64,000 bases of DNA from Vibrio ouci (GTDB taxonomy: Bacteria > Pseudomonadota > Gammaproteobacteria > Enterobacterales > Vibrionaceae), in contig NZ_SATR01000004.1 of the NCBI RefSeq assembly GCF_004551525.1, positions 62,001 to 126,000 of the forward strand. Reading direction: 5' to 3'. Numbering within the stretch: the stretch's first letter is position 1; every line of letters starts with the position of its first letter. A program made the translations under genes and the position numbers. The notes beneath the pieces are model-generated. The model was not told where the DNA came from and did not search any database. It saw only the letters and a program-made list of their open reading frames with translations. Positions 41,550-49,954 of this stretch are shown here, in pieces.

Positions 41550-42585
41550 CGTAGAATAGATCGTCTTTTGCTGGTCTTGCGGCAACGCGCTCAACTACAC
41601 GGTCAAGCAAATCATTCTCTTCAATCTCGTCAGGTTTTTGGGAAACTTGTTGGCTGTTAATACCCAGCTTATTAAATAGCTGCATATCTTTATCTTCAGA
41701 TGGGTTTGGTGTGGTTAGTAGCTTGCAACCGTAGAATACTGAGTTTGCACCTGCCATAAAGCACAATGCCTGCATCTGTTCATTCATGTCTTCACGACCA
41801 GCAGACAGACGCACAGCAGACATTGGCATCATGATACGAGCAATAGCGATCAAACGAATAAAATCGAACGGCTCTACGTCATCGACCTCTTCAAGTGGCG
41901 TACCTTTCACTTTAACCAGCATATTAATTGGCACACTTTCAGGGTGCGCTGGCAAGTTTGCTAATTCAACAAAAAGCCCCGCGCGGTCATTGGCACTTTC
42001 ACCCATGCCAATGATACCACCTGAACAGATCTTCATACCTGCTTCACGAACGTGGGATAAAGTATCTAGTCGGTCTTGGTAAGTACGTGTTGTAATGATG
42101 TTGCCGTAGAATTCTGGCGAGGTATCTAGATTATGGTTGTAGTAATCCAAACCTGCGTCTGCCAAAGAGTTAGCCTGCTCTGGCGTCAACATGCCGAGTG
42201 TCATACATGTTTCTAAGCCCATGCCTTTAACACCCTTGATCATATCGGTTAGGTGAGGCATATCGCGCTCTTTTGGATTCTTCCACGCCGCGCCCATACA
42301 AAAACGTGTTGAGCCTGCGTTTTTGGCCTTTTGCGCCGCATCGAGAACGCGCTCAACTTCCATTAAACGCTCTTTTTCAATGTCGGTGGTGTAACGCGCA
42401 CTCTGAGGACAATATTTGCAATCCTCAGGACAAGCACCGGTTTTGATGGAGAGTAACGTACTCACTTGTACATGGTTATGTTGCTGGTATTGACGATGAA
42501 CCATTTGCGCTTCGAACAGAAGATCCATAAATGGTTTCTCCATAAGCTCTCGAACTTCGGCAACAGTCCAGTTGTGACGTACTTC
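41536..42585 (-). CDS. bioB: Biotin synthase BioB
   Basis: Radical-SAM enzyme that inserts sulfur into dethiobiotin, first gene of bioBFCD. It has 349 residues. I chose GTG 42585 because AAAGGAAAG lies 6 bases before it and the N-terminus VEVRHNWT matches relatives. The ATG at 42603 has no ribosome site. The CxxxCxxC cluster is [14 protein letters not shown]. Further conserved pieces are [43 protein letters not shown] and [13 protein letters not shown] AVRLSAGRE. The second FeS cluster residues are among the conserved cysteines. Confidence 0.96.
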   Translation of the reverse strand, partial: EVRHNWTVAEVRELMEKPFMDLLFEAQMVHRQYQQHNHVQVSTLLSIKTGACPEDCKYCPQSARYTTDIEKERLMEVERVLDAAQKAKNAGSTRFCMGAAWKNPKERDMPHLTDMIKGVKGMGLETCMTLGMLTPEQANSLADAGLDYYNHNLDTSPEFYGNIITTRTYQDRLDTLSHVREAGMKICSGGIIGMGESANDRAGLFVELANLPAHPESVPINMLVKVKGTPLEEVDDVEPFDFIRLIAIARIMMPMSAVRLSAGREDMNEQMQALCFMAGANSVFYGCKLLTTPNPSEDKDMQLFNKLGINSQQVSQKPDEIEENDLLDRVVERVAARPAKDDLFYDASV

Positions 42586-42627
42586 CACGTGCTTTCCTTT
42601 CATTTATTGTTGGTTTGATTGCTTGGC

Positions 42628-42656
42628 TAGTCTACTGACACAATGTAGACTGTCAA
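42628..42656 (-). promoter_or_regulatory. bioB promoter
   Basis: On the minus strand TTGACA, 17 bases, AGACTA. The -35 is perfect and overlaps the left half of the BirA-like operator, so repression would be direct. Confidence 0.6.
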
Positions 42657-42682
42657 CACAACAAAAAACCAAAAGTTTACAT
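42650..42682. promoter_or_regulatory. BirA-type biotin operator between bioB and bioA
   Basis: TGTCAAC and GTTTACA are inverted half-sites separated by 17 bases, close to the BirA consensus TTGTAAACC-N14/15-GGTTTACAA. The right half is exact and the left has one change. It lies in the divergent bioB/bioA promoter region, as in E. coli. Confidence 0.65.
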
Positions 42683-42721
42683 ATGGTTAATTATTGATCA
42701 TTTTAATTTTAGGAATTGAAC

Positions 42722-43999
42722 ATGGATCTCGCTTTCGATCGCCGTCATATATGGCATCCTTACACATCGACGTTAACACCTCTGACCTGCTATCCCGTAA
42801 GCTCTGCCAAGGGAGTAATGCTTGAACTAGAAGATGGCAAACAGCTTGTCGATGGGATGTCCTCATGGTGGTCAGCGATTCACGGCTATAATCACCCATA
42901 CCTTAACCAAGCCGCTCACAGTCAAATTGATAAGATGTCTCATGTGATGTTTGGTGGTATTACTCACGAACCAGCGATTAACTTGTGCAAGAAGCTACTC
43001 TCACTCGCACCAAATAATCTTCAACATGTGTTTTTGGCCGATTCAGGCTCGGTCGCTGTAGAAGTAAGTTTAAAGATGGCCTTGCAATACTGGCATGCCA
43101 AAGGAGAATCGAGACCTAAGTTTCTTACCTTAAGAGACGGTTACCACGGCGACACCTTTGCGGCGATGTCGGTCACCGACCCTGACAACTCAATGCATTC
43201 TTTATACAAAGGCTTTTTGCCTGAGCATATCTTTGCCCAATCACCTAAAACGGGATACTGGCAAGAGTGGAATGAATCAGATCTTGATGATTTCAAACAG
43301 AAGCTAAACCAACATCATCAAGAGATCGCCGCAGTGATCTTAGAGCCGATCGTACAAGGCGCTGGCGGTATGCGTATCTACCACCCCAATTTCCTAAAAG
43401 GTGTAAGAGATCTGTGCGATCAATTTGGAGTGCTATTGATCCTAGATGAAATTGCTACAGGGTTTGGCCGTACAGGTAAGATGTTTGCGTGTGAACATGC
43501 TGATATTCAGCCTGACATTTTGTGCGTAGGTAAAGCACTTACCAGTGGATATATGACACTATCAGCGACCTTAGCTTCCAGCGAAGTAGCGCATACCGTT
43601 TGCGGTGGGGACGCAGGCTGCTTTATGCACGGACCAACCTTTATGGGTAACCCATTGGCATGTGCTGTCGCAACAGCGAGTATGGAACTCTTAGAACAGA
43701 ACCACTGGCAAGCGCAAACAAAACAAATTGAGAGCCTATTTGCGGAGTTACTACCAAAGCTAATGCACTATGACTTAGTCGATGATGTACGTTGGCTAGG
43801 TGCGATTGGCGTGGTTGAAACTAAATCCCCCGTCAATATGGAAAACATCCAAGCGCATTTTGTTGATCAAGGCGTGTGGATTCGCCCATTTGGTAAGCTG
43901 ATTTACATGATGCCACCGTTTATCAGCGAAGCAGAGCATGTAGGGAAACTAGTGGGCGCTATCGAAACCGCATTACAAGATCCGAATTGCTTCCAATAA
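42722..43999 (+). CDS. bioA: Adenosylmethionine-8-amino-7-oxononanoate aminotransferase BioA
   Basis: PLP aminotransferase that converts KAPA to DAPA with SAM as the amino donor, 425 residues. It is divergent from bioB. The start is ATG 42722 after AGGA, with MDLAFDRRHIWHPYTSTLTPL conserved. Other hallmarks are DGMSSWWSAIHGYNHPYLN, FLADSGSVAVEVSLKMALQYW, LTLRDGYHGDTFAAMSV, LILDEIATGFGRTGKMFACEHA and the Schiff-base lysine in ILCVGKALTSGYM. A terminator follows. Confidence 0.97.
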   Translation: MDLAFDRRHIWHPYTSTLTPLTCYPVSSAKGVMLELEDGKQLVDGMSSWWSAIHGYNHPYLNQAAHSQIDKMSHVMFGGITHEPAINLCKKLLSLAPNNLQHVFLADSGSVAVEVSLKMALQYWHAKGESRPKFLTLRDGYHGDTFAAMSVTDPDNSMHSLYKGFLPEHIFAQSPKTGYWQEWNESDLDDFKQKLNQHHQEIAAVILEPIVQGAGGMRIYHPNFLKGVRDLCDQFGVLLILDEIATGFGRTGKMFACEHADIQPDILCVGKALTSGYMTLSATLASSEVAHTVCGGDAGCFMHGPTFMGNPLACAVATASMELLEQNHWQAQTKQIESLFAELLPKLMHYDLVDDVRWLGAIGVVETKSPVNMENIQAHFVDQGVWIRPFGKLIYMMPPFISEAEHVGKLVGAIETALQDPNCFQ

Positions 44000-44015
44000 T
44001 AGTGATAAAAAAAGC

Positions 44016-44042
44016 GAAAGGCTTCCATATAGGAAGCCTTTC
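44016..44042 (+). terminator. bioA terminator
   Basis: GAAAGGCTTCC and GGAAGCCTTTC form an 11-bp stem with a 5-base loop 16 bases after bioA. The T tail is short and interrupted. Confidence 0.75.
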
Positions 44043-44064
44043 TTATATCTATTGCCAGTGATGA

Positions 44065-44736
44065 TTATTCTTGATCAATCATCCAACGGCGGAATTCTTT
44101 ACGCTCTTCTTTAGAAGATTTTAGATACCAAGCTTTTAGTTGGTCTAGGTTGGTTGAAGCAGCCGGCTTAACTGCTGGAGCTTTTACATCTGTTGGTACC
44201 GAAGCTACCACTGCTGATGTTGTTGAAACAGCGATTGTTTGCGCTTCTACAGGCTTATCCAATAGCTTACCACTCTCAAAGTAAATACCTTTCGATTGGT
44301 TGTATTCAGCGACTAGTTTGTCCATCGCTAGGTATGGAAATAATCCACCTTTTGAGGGCAACTTTTCTTGTGTGTATTCTAACGCAGAGCCATCTTGATT
44401 CAATTTCCAATCCGGTTGCTCTGACTTAAACGCGTTTACGGCTTCCTGATGGCTTCGAGCTGGTGGATTGTCAATTTTGATTTCTTCACCATTTACGGTG
44501 AAAGACAAAACGTATGGTTTAGATGTAAAGACCTTAGCCGAGTTACCTCTGCCAAGTTTCTTATCCATCTTAACAACCAGTTGCACATCTCCTTTAGGAA
44601 TCTGTTGGCTTCCAATCTTAGAATCGGCTTCTTGACCATTAACATAAAGAACCGATAAGCCTTTTGCAGGAATTAATGTCGCTGCACTTACCGTAAAAGA
44701 AAACAAAGCACAGATCGTTATCATCCATTTCATCAT
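44065..44736 (-). CDS. DUF2057 family protein (YccT-like)
   Basis: Exported protein of 223 residues from DUF2057. The start at ATG 44736, or the adjacent ATG 44733, gives a signal peptide (MKWMITICALFSFTVSA). The longer frame to 44838 has no signal-like N-terminus. Conserved parts are LSVLYVNGQEADSK and KPYVLSFTVNGEEIKI. The C-terminal third has a low-complexity linker rich in A, V, P, T (TTSAVVASVPTDVKAPAVKPAAS) before a charged tail (KAWYLKSSKEERKEFRRWMIDQE). Function is unknown. It is convergent with bioA. Confidence 0.82.
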   Translation of the reverse strand: MMKWMITICALFSFTVSAATLIPAKGLSVLYVNGQEADSKIGSQQIPKGDVQLVVKMDKKLGRGNSAKVFTSKPYVLSFTVNGEEIKIDNPPARSHQEAVNAFKSEQPDWKLNQDGSALEYTQEKLPSKGGLFPYLAMDKLVAEYNQSKGIYFESGKLLDKPVEAQTIAVSTTSAVVASVPTDVKAPAVKPAASTNLDQLKAWYLKSSKEERKEFRRWMIDQE

Positions 44737-44823
44737 AATAATCTCTTTAATCCCATGATATTCAGGCTTAATTCTAACAGTAGCTTCACTGGGTTGAAAG
44801 CTATAAACCGTTGTTATAAATAA

Positions 44824-44849
44824 TAAAAAGCCACCCATATGGGTGGCTT
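44824..44849 (-). terminator. Porin gene terminator
   Basis: AAGCCACCC and GGGTGGCTT pair over 9 bp with a 4-base loop, followed on the minus strand by TTTTTATTA. It lies 26 bases after the porin stop codon. Confidence 0.88.
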
Positions 44850-44874
44850 CTAGGTATTACTTAAAAGTCTTCAA

Positions 44875-45825
44875 TTAGAATGAAGCTTTGATACCAACAC
44901 CGTAACCTAGATCAGTGTTGTCTAGATCGTTATCACCAATCTCTGCGTAGATAGTAGTGTTTGGTGCGATACCGTAACCAGCGTTTAGGAACCACTCAGT
45001 GTAGTCTTCATCTGCGCTACGGTCGATTGTTGCAACGCCACCAGCAAAAGTAGTTTTACCCATAGTGTAGTCTGCGGCTACTGCAATAGTATCTGAATCA
45101 GTCTTAGTACCAGCTGCTGGCTTGTTCTCTACGTTGTAGTAACCAAGCTCTAGGTTTAGGTTTTCAACACCAGCGAAGCGAGCTTCTAGAGCTAGAAGAG
45201 ATTCGTCAGCGTCTAGACCGTTACCTTTAAGCTCTGCGTCACCGTAGAATGCTGTGAAATCAAAGTCAGCTACACGTGCACCAACTTTAACGTCGAAGTA
45301 TTGACCATCTTCACCGATGTTTTGAGCATTGTGCTTGTCTTGGATTAGACCAAGACCAAAGTAGAATGCGCCTTTATCTAGGTCGTAACGTACTGCTTCT
45401 TCACCACCGAAATCAGCATCGTTGAAGAACGAGCTAACACCGAATAGGTAATCAGAACCGATACCAGCGTCATCAAGTTGAGTATCTAGTTTACCAACTT
45501 TTAGTGTACCAAGAGTGTTGTGGTAGAAACCAAAGTAAACGTTACCTACTGAAGAGTTACCAGTAGCACGGTCACTGTTGTCACCAGAGAACTCTAGGAA
45601 TGCACCGATTTGTAGGTCATCGTTTACAGCGTAACGAGTGTCAAAGCCGAAATCTGCATCATCGATTTCTTGCTTAAGCTCTTGGTTGTCGCCGATTGCC
45701 TTCTTGTAACGAATCTCTACGTCGCCAGTCATGTTAACTGAAACGCCTTCTTGGTTGTAAAGTTCGATAGCTTGAGCAGACGTCGCTGCCATAAGTACTG
45801 AAAGAGCTACTAGAGTCTTTTTCAT
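44875..45825 (-). CDS. Outer-membrane porin
   Basis: Trimeric beta-barrel porin of 316 residues, in the Gram-negative porin family of OmpU/OmpL type. The signal MKKTLVALSVLMAATSAQA is followed by IELYNQEG, the usual mature start. The whole protein consists of alternating amphipathic strands, with external acidic loops (DDADFGFDTRYAVNDD, DEDYTEW). It ends in GVGIKASF, with the terminal Phe recognised by the BAM complex. Highly biased codon use suggests strong expression. It has its own promoter. Confidence 0.92.
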   Translation of the reverse strand: MKKTLVALSVLMAATSAQAIELYNQEGVSVNMTGDVEIRYKKAIGDNQELKQEIDDADFGFDTRYAVNDDLQIGAFLEFSGDNSDRATGNSSVGNVYFGFYHNTLGTLKVGKLDTQLDDAGIGSDYLFGVSSFFNDADFGGEEAVRYDLDKGAFYFGLGLIQDKHNAQNIGEDGQYFDVKVGARVADFDFTAFYGDAELKGNGLDADESLLALEARFAGVENLNLELGYYNVENKPAAGTKTDSDTIAVAADYTMGKTTFAGGVATIDRSADEDYTEWFLNAGYGIAPNTTIYAEIGDNDLDNTDLGYGVGIKASF

Positions 45826-45943
45826 AATAATCCACTGCCTTTTCTATAGAATGGGAGATCCTTGCCCGGTTCCCTTTATGTTTTTTGATGATGATTCCTG
45901 CCTCTTTTGGGTTGGATATCATCGCCACTAAATTTCGAGGTCT

Positions 45944-45972
45944 AGATTGCAAAAGATTATTCGGACTGTCAA
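45944..45972 (-). promoter_or_regulatory. Porin promoter
   Basis: On the minus strand TTGACA, 17 bases, CAATCT. The perfect -35 and the position, about 120 bases before the start codon, fit a strong porin promoter with a long 5' untranslated region suited to small-RNA control. Confidence 0.6.
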
Positions 45973-46341
45973 ATATTCTAAAAAACATTACTAAAAAAAC
46001 ATAAAGCCATTAAATAACAAAGGGTTACATTGAATTTAGAATAAAATACGAGCAACTTCATAACATTCCAGCGTCCTTGCTTAAGTTAATCCTAAAACAC
46101 AATTTCAGAACAAAACCCCGAGTAGGTCGATAAAAACAACAAATGTCAATATTTTAAACTAGAAGACACCCAAATGTAGCGGGATATATTTTTTACATTT
46201 AGAATTAATTGTAAGTAATTGAAGGTTCAGTTTTTTTTTGTGAACAAGATCCACATTTGGCTATTAAGGATTCTATTTCGTGAACTGAGTAGTGTTTAGC
46301 AAAGTGTGCTATGATGCGTCACCCGCCATATAGGTCACAGT
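45973..46341. other. AT-rich region between porin and dinG promoters
   Basis: This 369-base stretch has no ORF. It contains a run of nine T (46231-46239) between GTTCA and TGAAC. A weak dinG promoter (TATGAT near 46310) lies close to the start codon. I see no LexA box, although dinG is SOS-regulated in E. coli, and no terminator. Confidence 0.5.
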
Positions 46342-48414
46342 ATGATTACCAGTAAAATCCAACAATCCATTCGCACTAGTTATCAAAACCTCCAATCACA
46401 GCTAGAAAACTTTGTACCTCGTCGAGCTCAGAATTACCTCGTTGCGGAAATCGCCAAGACACTTTGTGGCGAATATCACAAATCTACTCGCATGATTGTG
46501 GCTGAAGCTGGGACCGGAATTGGTAAATCTCTTTCTTATTTAATGGCGGTTATTCCAGTCGCAGTGTTAAACAACCGCAAAGTTGTTATCTCTACTGCGA
46601 CAGTTGCACTGCAAGAGCAGTTGGTCAATAAAGATCTCCCCCTATATAGAAGGCTAACCGATCGCGAGTTCTCTTTTATATTGGCTAAAGGTCGTCAGCG
46701 CTATTGCTGCGCCGAAAAACTTGCCTCTGCAAGCGGCGTTGATGGTGGCCAGCTGGCAATGTTTGAAACCAAGCCAAAGAAAAAAGACATTGAGCTGCTT
46801 GAAACCATGTATAAGTCCTTAGCCCAAAGTAAGTGGGATGGTGACAGAGACTCGTGGCCTAAACCTATCAAAGATGAAATATGGCAGCTCATTGTCAGTG
46901 ACAAACATAGCTGTAATAACAGTATGCCTGCTCATCGAGACTGTCCGTTTCAAAAAGCGCGCTCAGAGCTAGACAAAACTGATGTCATTATTGCAAACCA
47001 TAGTCTAGTGATGGCTGACGCCGATCTTGGCGGTGGCGTTATTCTGCCAGAGCCAGAAAATACGATTTATGTTTTTGATGAAGCGCATCACCTTCCTCAT
47101 GTGGCGCGTGACCATTCATCGGCGGCCGCTAGCTTAAAAGGGGCTGCAACCTGGTTAGAGAGACTCAATCAATCGGTGACCAAGTTTGCCAACATGGCGG
47201 ATGAAAAGCGTGTCTCTCGCTTTCGTAATGAGCTGCAAGATTCAGTACAGCAGTTAATTCCCTCTTTATCTCAGTTAGCAACACGCTTTGACCCGGCACA
47301 TTTTGAAGAGAACATCTATCGCTTCGAAAATGGCGAGCTGCCGAGCTGGTTAGAAGAAGAATCAAAAGAATTAAAGAAGCTGTCGCAAAAAGGCGCTCAA
47401 GCTGTGGCAAAGATTGCGGACTTGATAGCAGAACGAGTGAAAGACGGTGAGCTAGCGAACAGACTGGCTGAACCTGCTTTGGCTGAACTCGGCTTTTACA
47501 TCCAGCGCATGGATAACCTTGCTCAAGTATGGAACCTAATGGCTGAGCCGACACGCGAGAAAGGCGCCCCTCTAGCGCGCTGGCTCGAAGTCAGCCCTGA
47601 GCGAGAAGGCGACTTTATCGTCAATGTCTCACCACTTGAGGTTGGCTGGCAGTTGGACCAACAACTTTGGAGTCGCTGCGTTGGAGCAGTGCTTACTTCA
47701 GCCACAATGAGAGCGCTAAATTCATTCAGCTTTTTCTGTCGTCAGGCCGGCATCAGTGAAAAGCCCGATGATGGTGTACGTTTCTTAGCGCTCGCTTCGC
47801 CGTTTGACTATCAAAACCAAGCCGAGCTGCATGTTCCGAAAATGAAGTACGAACCGCAAGCACCGCAGTTTACGGAATATCTTATTGAAAGATTGCCTAA
47901 CCTAATTGAAGACAAGAAGGCCAACTTAGTTTTATTCTCATCCTATTGGCAGATGAATCAAGTTGCAGAAGCGCTCTCAACAGATTTCGTTAAACAAGGC
48001 TGGGCATTACAAGTTCAAGGGCAAGAATCTCGCTCAGAGATCCTAAAAAAACATAAAACCCTTGTTCAGTGCCAGAAAACCAGCATCCTTTTTGGAACGG
48101 GGAGCTTTTCTGAAGGACTCGACTTACCAGGTGAACTGCTTGAGAATCTCATCGTGACTAAAATTCCTTTCGCCGTTCCGACTTCGCCAGTTGAGAGAGC
48201 TCACGCCGAATATATCGAGAATAGAGGCGGCAACCCTTTCATGCAGATCACGGTTCCGGAAGCGAGCAAAAAACTGATTCAGTCAGTGGGTCGTTTGCTG
48301 CGTAAGGAACGAGATTCTGGTAAAGTCATCATCCTTGATCGCCGCGTGGTGACCAAGCGCTATGGTAGTGCTCTGCTCGACTCATTACCGCCTTTTAAAC
48401 GAATAATAGAATAA
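46342..48414 (+). CDS. dinG: ATP-dependent DNA helicase DinG
   Basis: XPD-like superfamily 2 helicase with a 4Fe-4S cluster, unwinding DNA forks, D-loops and R-loops. It has 690 residues. Walker A is AEAGTGIGKS (54-63). The FeS cysteines lie in RQRYCCAEKL, SCNNSMPAHRDCPF. The DEAH box is VYVFDEAHHLPHV-like (VFDEAHHL). Motif VI is in KKLIQSVGRLLRKERDSG. E. coli DinG is 716 residues. The gene has no recognisable LexA operator here and starts a run of plus-strand genes. Confidence 0.95.
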   Translation: MITSKIQQSIRTSYQNLQSQLENFVPRRAQNYLVAEIAKTLCGEYHKSTRMIVAEAGTGIGKSLSYLMAVIPVAVLNNRKVVISTATVALQEQLVNKDLPLYRRLTDREFSFILAKGRQRYCCAEKLASASGVDGGQLAMFETKPKKKDIELLETMYKSLAQSKWDGDRDSWPKPIKDEIWQLIVSDKHSCNNSMPAHRDCPFQKARSELDKTDVIIANHSLVMADADLGGGVILPEPENTIYVFDEAHHLPHVARDHSSAAASLKGAATWLERLNQSVTKFANMADEKRVSRFRNELQDSVQQLIPSLSQLATRFDPAHFEENIYRFENGELPSWLEEESKELKKLSQKGAQAVAKIADLIAERVKDGELANRLAEPALAELGFYIQRMDNLAQVWNLMAEPTREKGAPLARWLEVSPEREGDFIVNVSPLEVGWQLDQQLWSRCVGAVLTSATMRALNSFSFFCRQAGISEKPDDGVRFLALASPFDYQNQAELHVPKMKYEPQAPQFTEYLIERLPNLIEDKKANLVLFSSYWQMNQVAEALSTDFVKQGWALQVQGQESRSEILKKHKTLVQCQKTSILFGTGSFSEGLDLPGELLENLIVTKIPFAVPTSPVERAHAEYIENRGGNPFMQITVPEASKKLIQSVGRLLRKERDSGKVIILDRRVVTKRYGSALLDSLPPFKRIIE

Positions 48415-48445
48415 TCTTCGCCCTATATATAAGAAGAATCATTAT

Positions 48446-49225
48446 ATGGAATTTTTAGAGCCAACCATGTTGTTGGTGTTGGCACTTGTCGCTTTTCTCG
48501 CAGGATTTATCGATGCGGTCGCCGGTGGTGGTGGTATGCTCACCGTCCCTACCCTATTGTCATTAGGCCTACCGCCGCATATTGCCTTGGGTACAAACAA
48601 ACTTGCAGCAACCTTTGCCTCCTCGACGGCGGCATTCACCTATTATCGCAAGAAGTTGTTTAAACCTGAGTGTTGGGGACGCGCTTTTGTCGCGACCTTA
48701 ACTGGGGCAATTTTAGGTACCTTGTTTGTCGACCTAATCAGCACCCAGTGGCTAGAAAAGATTTTGCCACTTGTGATTCTCGCAGCGGCGATTTACACCA
48801 TTTGGCATAAAACGCCAAATCAGGTGAACAACGAAACACCGGATCCATGTCCAACGATTAAGAAAAAACAGTATGCCCAAGGTTTAACCCTTGGTTTTTA
48901 TGACGGTGTTGCCGGACCTGGGACAGGCGCATTTTGGACTGTTAGTTCAATGGCGTTATACCGACTAAACATCTTGTTAGCGTCAGGCCTTGCTAAAGCG
49001 ATGAACTTTACCAGCAACTTTACCTCTTTAGTTACCTTCGCCATTTTAGGCCACATTGATTGGGTGCTAGGCTTAACGATGGGAGTTTGCTTAATGGCCG
49101 GAGCATTCGTCGGGGCTCATTCAGCGATCAAGTTTGGCGCAAAATTCATTCGCCCTGTCTTTGTCACTGTAGTTAGCATTCTCGCAGTAAAACTTGCTTA
49201 CGAAGCATGGTTTGTAAACTTGTAA
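48446..49225 (+). CDS. TauE/SafE family sulfite/sulfonate exporter-like protein
   Basis: Inner-membrane protein of 259 residues and about eight helices in the TauE/SafE (UPF0721/YfcA) family. The family signature is FLAGFIDAVAGGGGMLTVPTLL (residues about 15-37), with GTNKLAATFASSTAAF, GFYDGVAGPGTGAFW and the C-terminal repeat AKAMNFTSNFTSLVTFAILGHI. The two halves share DG/AG motifs. The substrate is unknown; sulfite, sulfonates or related anions are suggested for the family. It lies 32 bases after dinG. Confidence 0.9.
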   Translation: MEFLEPTMLLVLALVAFLAGFIDAVAGGGGMLTVPTLLSLGLPPHIALGTNKLAATFASSTAAFTYYRKKLFKPECWGRAFVATLTGAILGTLFVDLISTQWLEKILPLVILAAAIYTIWHKTPNQVNNETPDPCPTIKKKQYAQGLTLGFYDGVAGPGTGAFWTVSSMALYRLNILLASGLAKAMNFTSNFTSLVTFAILGHIDWVLGLTMGVCLMAGAFVGAHSAIKFGAKFIRPVFVTVVSILAVKLAYEAWFVNL

Positions 49226-49235
49226 GGCACCAACG

Positions 49236-49784
49236 ATGAGCAAAATAAACCAGCTTAAATCAACACTAGAAGAGCTTGCGGTTCAAGCCGCTAGCCTCGA
49301 CAGGCAACGAGGTGAGCACCATCTTGCACTGTTTGATGAAAGACTATTCCAGTGTAAAGCGAAACTCTTGGTCCCATGTGTGAAAGAGACCCAATCGACT
49401 CTGCAATCTATCATCAGAGAAGAAGAAGCAGGCAAACTTACAGCCATGCGCGCGGAATATCTCACTGAGCGTCTTTTCGCCCAAGTCAGTGCGATACAAC
49501 GCGAGCTAGCGACCACCAAGATTCGTAAAAACGAACCTAAGCATAAAAGCTACTTTCAAAAACCGATTAACGAGCTTTACCAACACTTGTCCCAGCACCA
49601 AGATTGGGAGCGCCGTTTAATGGAAATGGTTAGAGATAAAGAACTCGCGCTGCAATATGCGCCACCATTTCAGCAGCAAGCCGCTCAACAAGACCTTCTG
49701 ACCACAGAGCAACGTCTCAAGCGCTGCCAAGAAGCCAAGCTTAAAATCGAAAAGCAGATCACCTACCGAGAGAGAAACCAATAA
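49236..49784 (+). CDS. priC: Primosomal replication protein PriC
   Basis: Restart primosome protein that helps reload DnaB at stalled forks. It has 182 residues, near the E. coli length. Helix-rich and basic, it includes LFQCKAKLLVPCVKET, AEYLTERLFAQVSAIQREL and a SYFQKPINELYQHLSQHQDWERRLMEMVRDKE segment like other PriC proteins. It lies 10 bases after the TauE-like gene and overlaps the next small gene by one base (TAATG). Confidence 0.9.
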   Translation: MSKINQLKSTLEELAVQAASLDRQRGEHHLALFDERLFQCKAKLLVPCVKETQSTLQSIIREEEAGKLTAMRAEYLTERLFAQVSAIQRELATTKIRKNEPKHKSYFQKPINELYQHLSQHQDWERRLMEMVRDKELALQYAPPFQQQAAQQDLLTTEQRLKRCQEAKLKIEKQITYRERNQ

Positions 49785-49954
49785 TGTCTTCATCTAACTC
49801 AGGCTTAGATCAAGCACCTGACGAGATCAAACTCGCCGTTGACCTTATTTATCTATTCGAAAGCAACGAAGTCGATCCAAAAGTCGCGCTTGAAGCATTA
49901 AAAATTGTTCAGTCTGATCTTGAGCGCAAGCTGGAGCAACCATGTACCAACTAA
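49784..49954 (+). CDS. DUF2496 small protein (YbaM-like)
   Basis: A 56-residue protein, MSSSNSGLDQAPDEIKLAVD at the start, then LIYLFESNEVDPKVALEALK and a QSDLERKLEQ tail. It belongs to the small YbaM/DUF2496 family, which is found next to priC in enteric bacteria as well. It starts inside the stop codon of priC and overlaps roxA by 13 bases. It is too short to be confident about function. The neighbours and overlap argue it is a true gene. Confidence 0.82.
   Translation: MSSSNSGLDQAPDEIKLAVDLIYLFESNEVDPKVALEALKIVQSDLERKLEQPCTN

Noticed and set aside
45734..45988. An 84-residue reading frame overlapping the start of the porin gene on the minus strand
   Set aside because: It overlaps the porin signal peptide and upstream region in another frame, has no ribosome site and no conserved features.
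46227..46246. GTTCA - nine T - TGAAC as a terminator or phase-variable tract
   Set aside because: Only 5-bp arms enclose the T run, so no terminator forms. The tract is in a long non-coding gap and I see no promoter element that its length would affect.
46250..46341. LexA box for dinG
   Set aside because: No CTGT-N8-ACAG-like palindrome is present near the dinG promoter, although the E. coli gene is in the SOS regulon.
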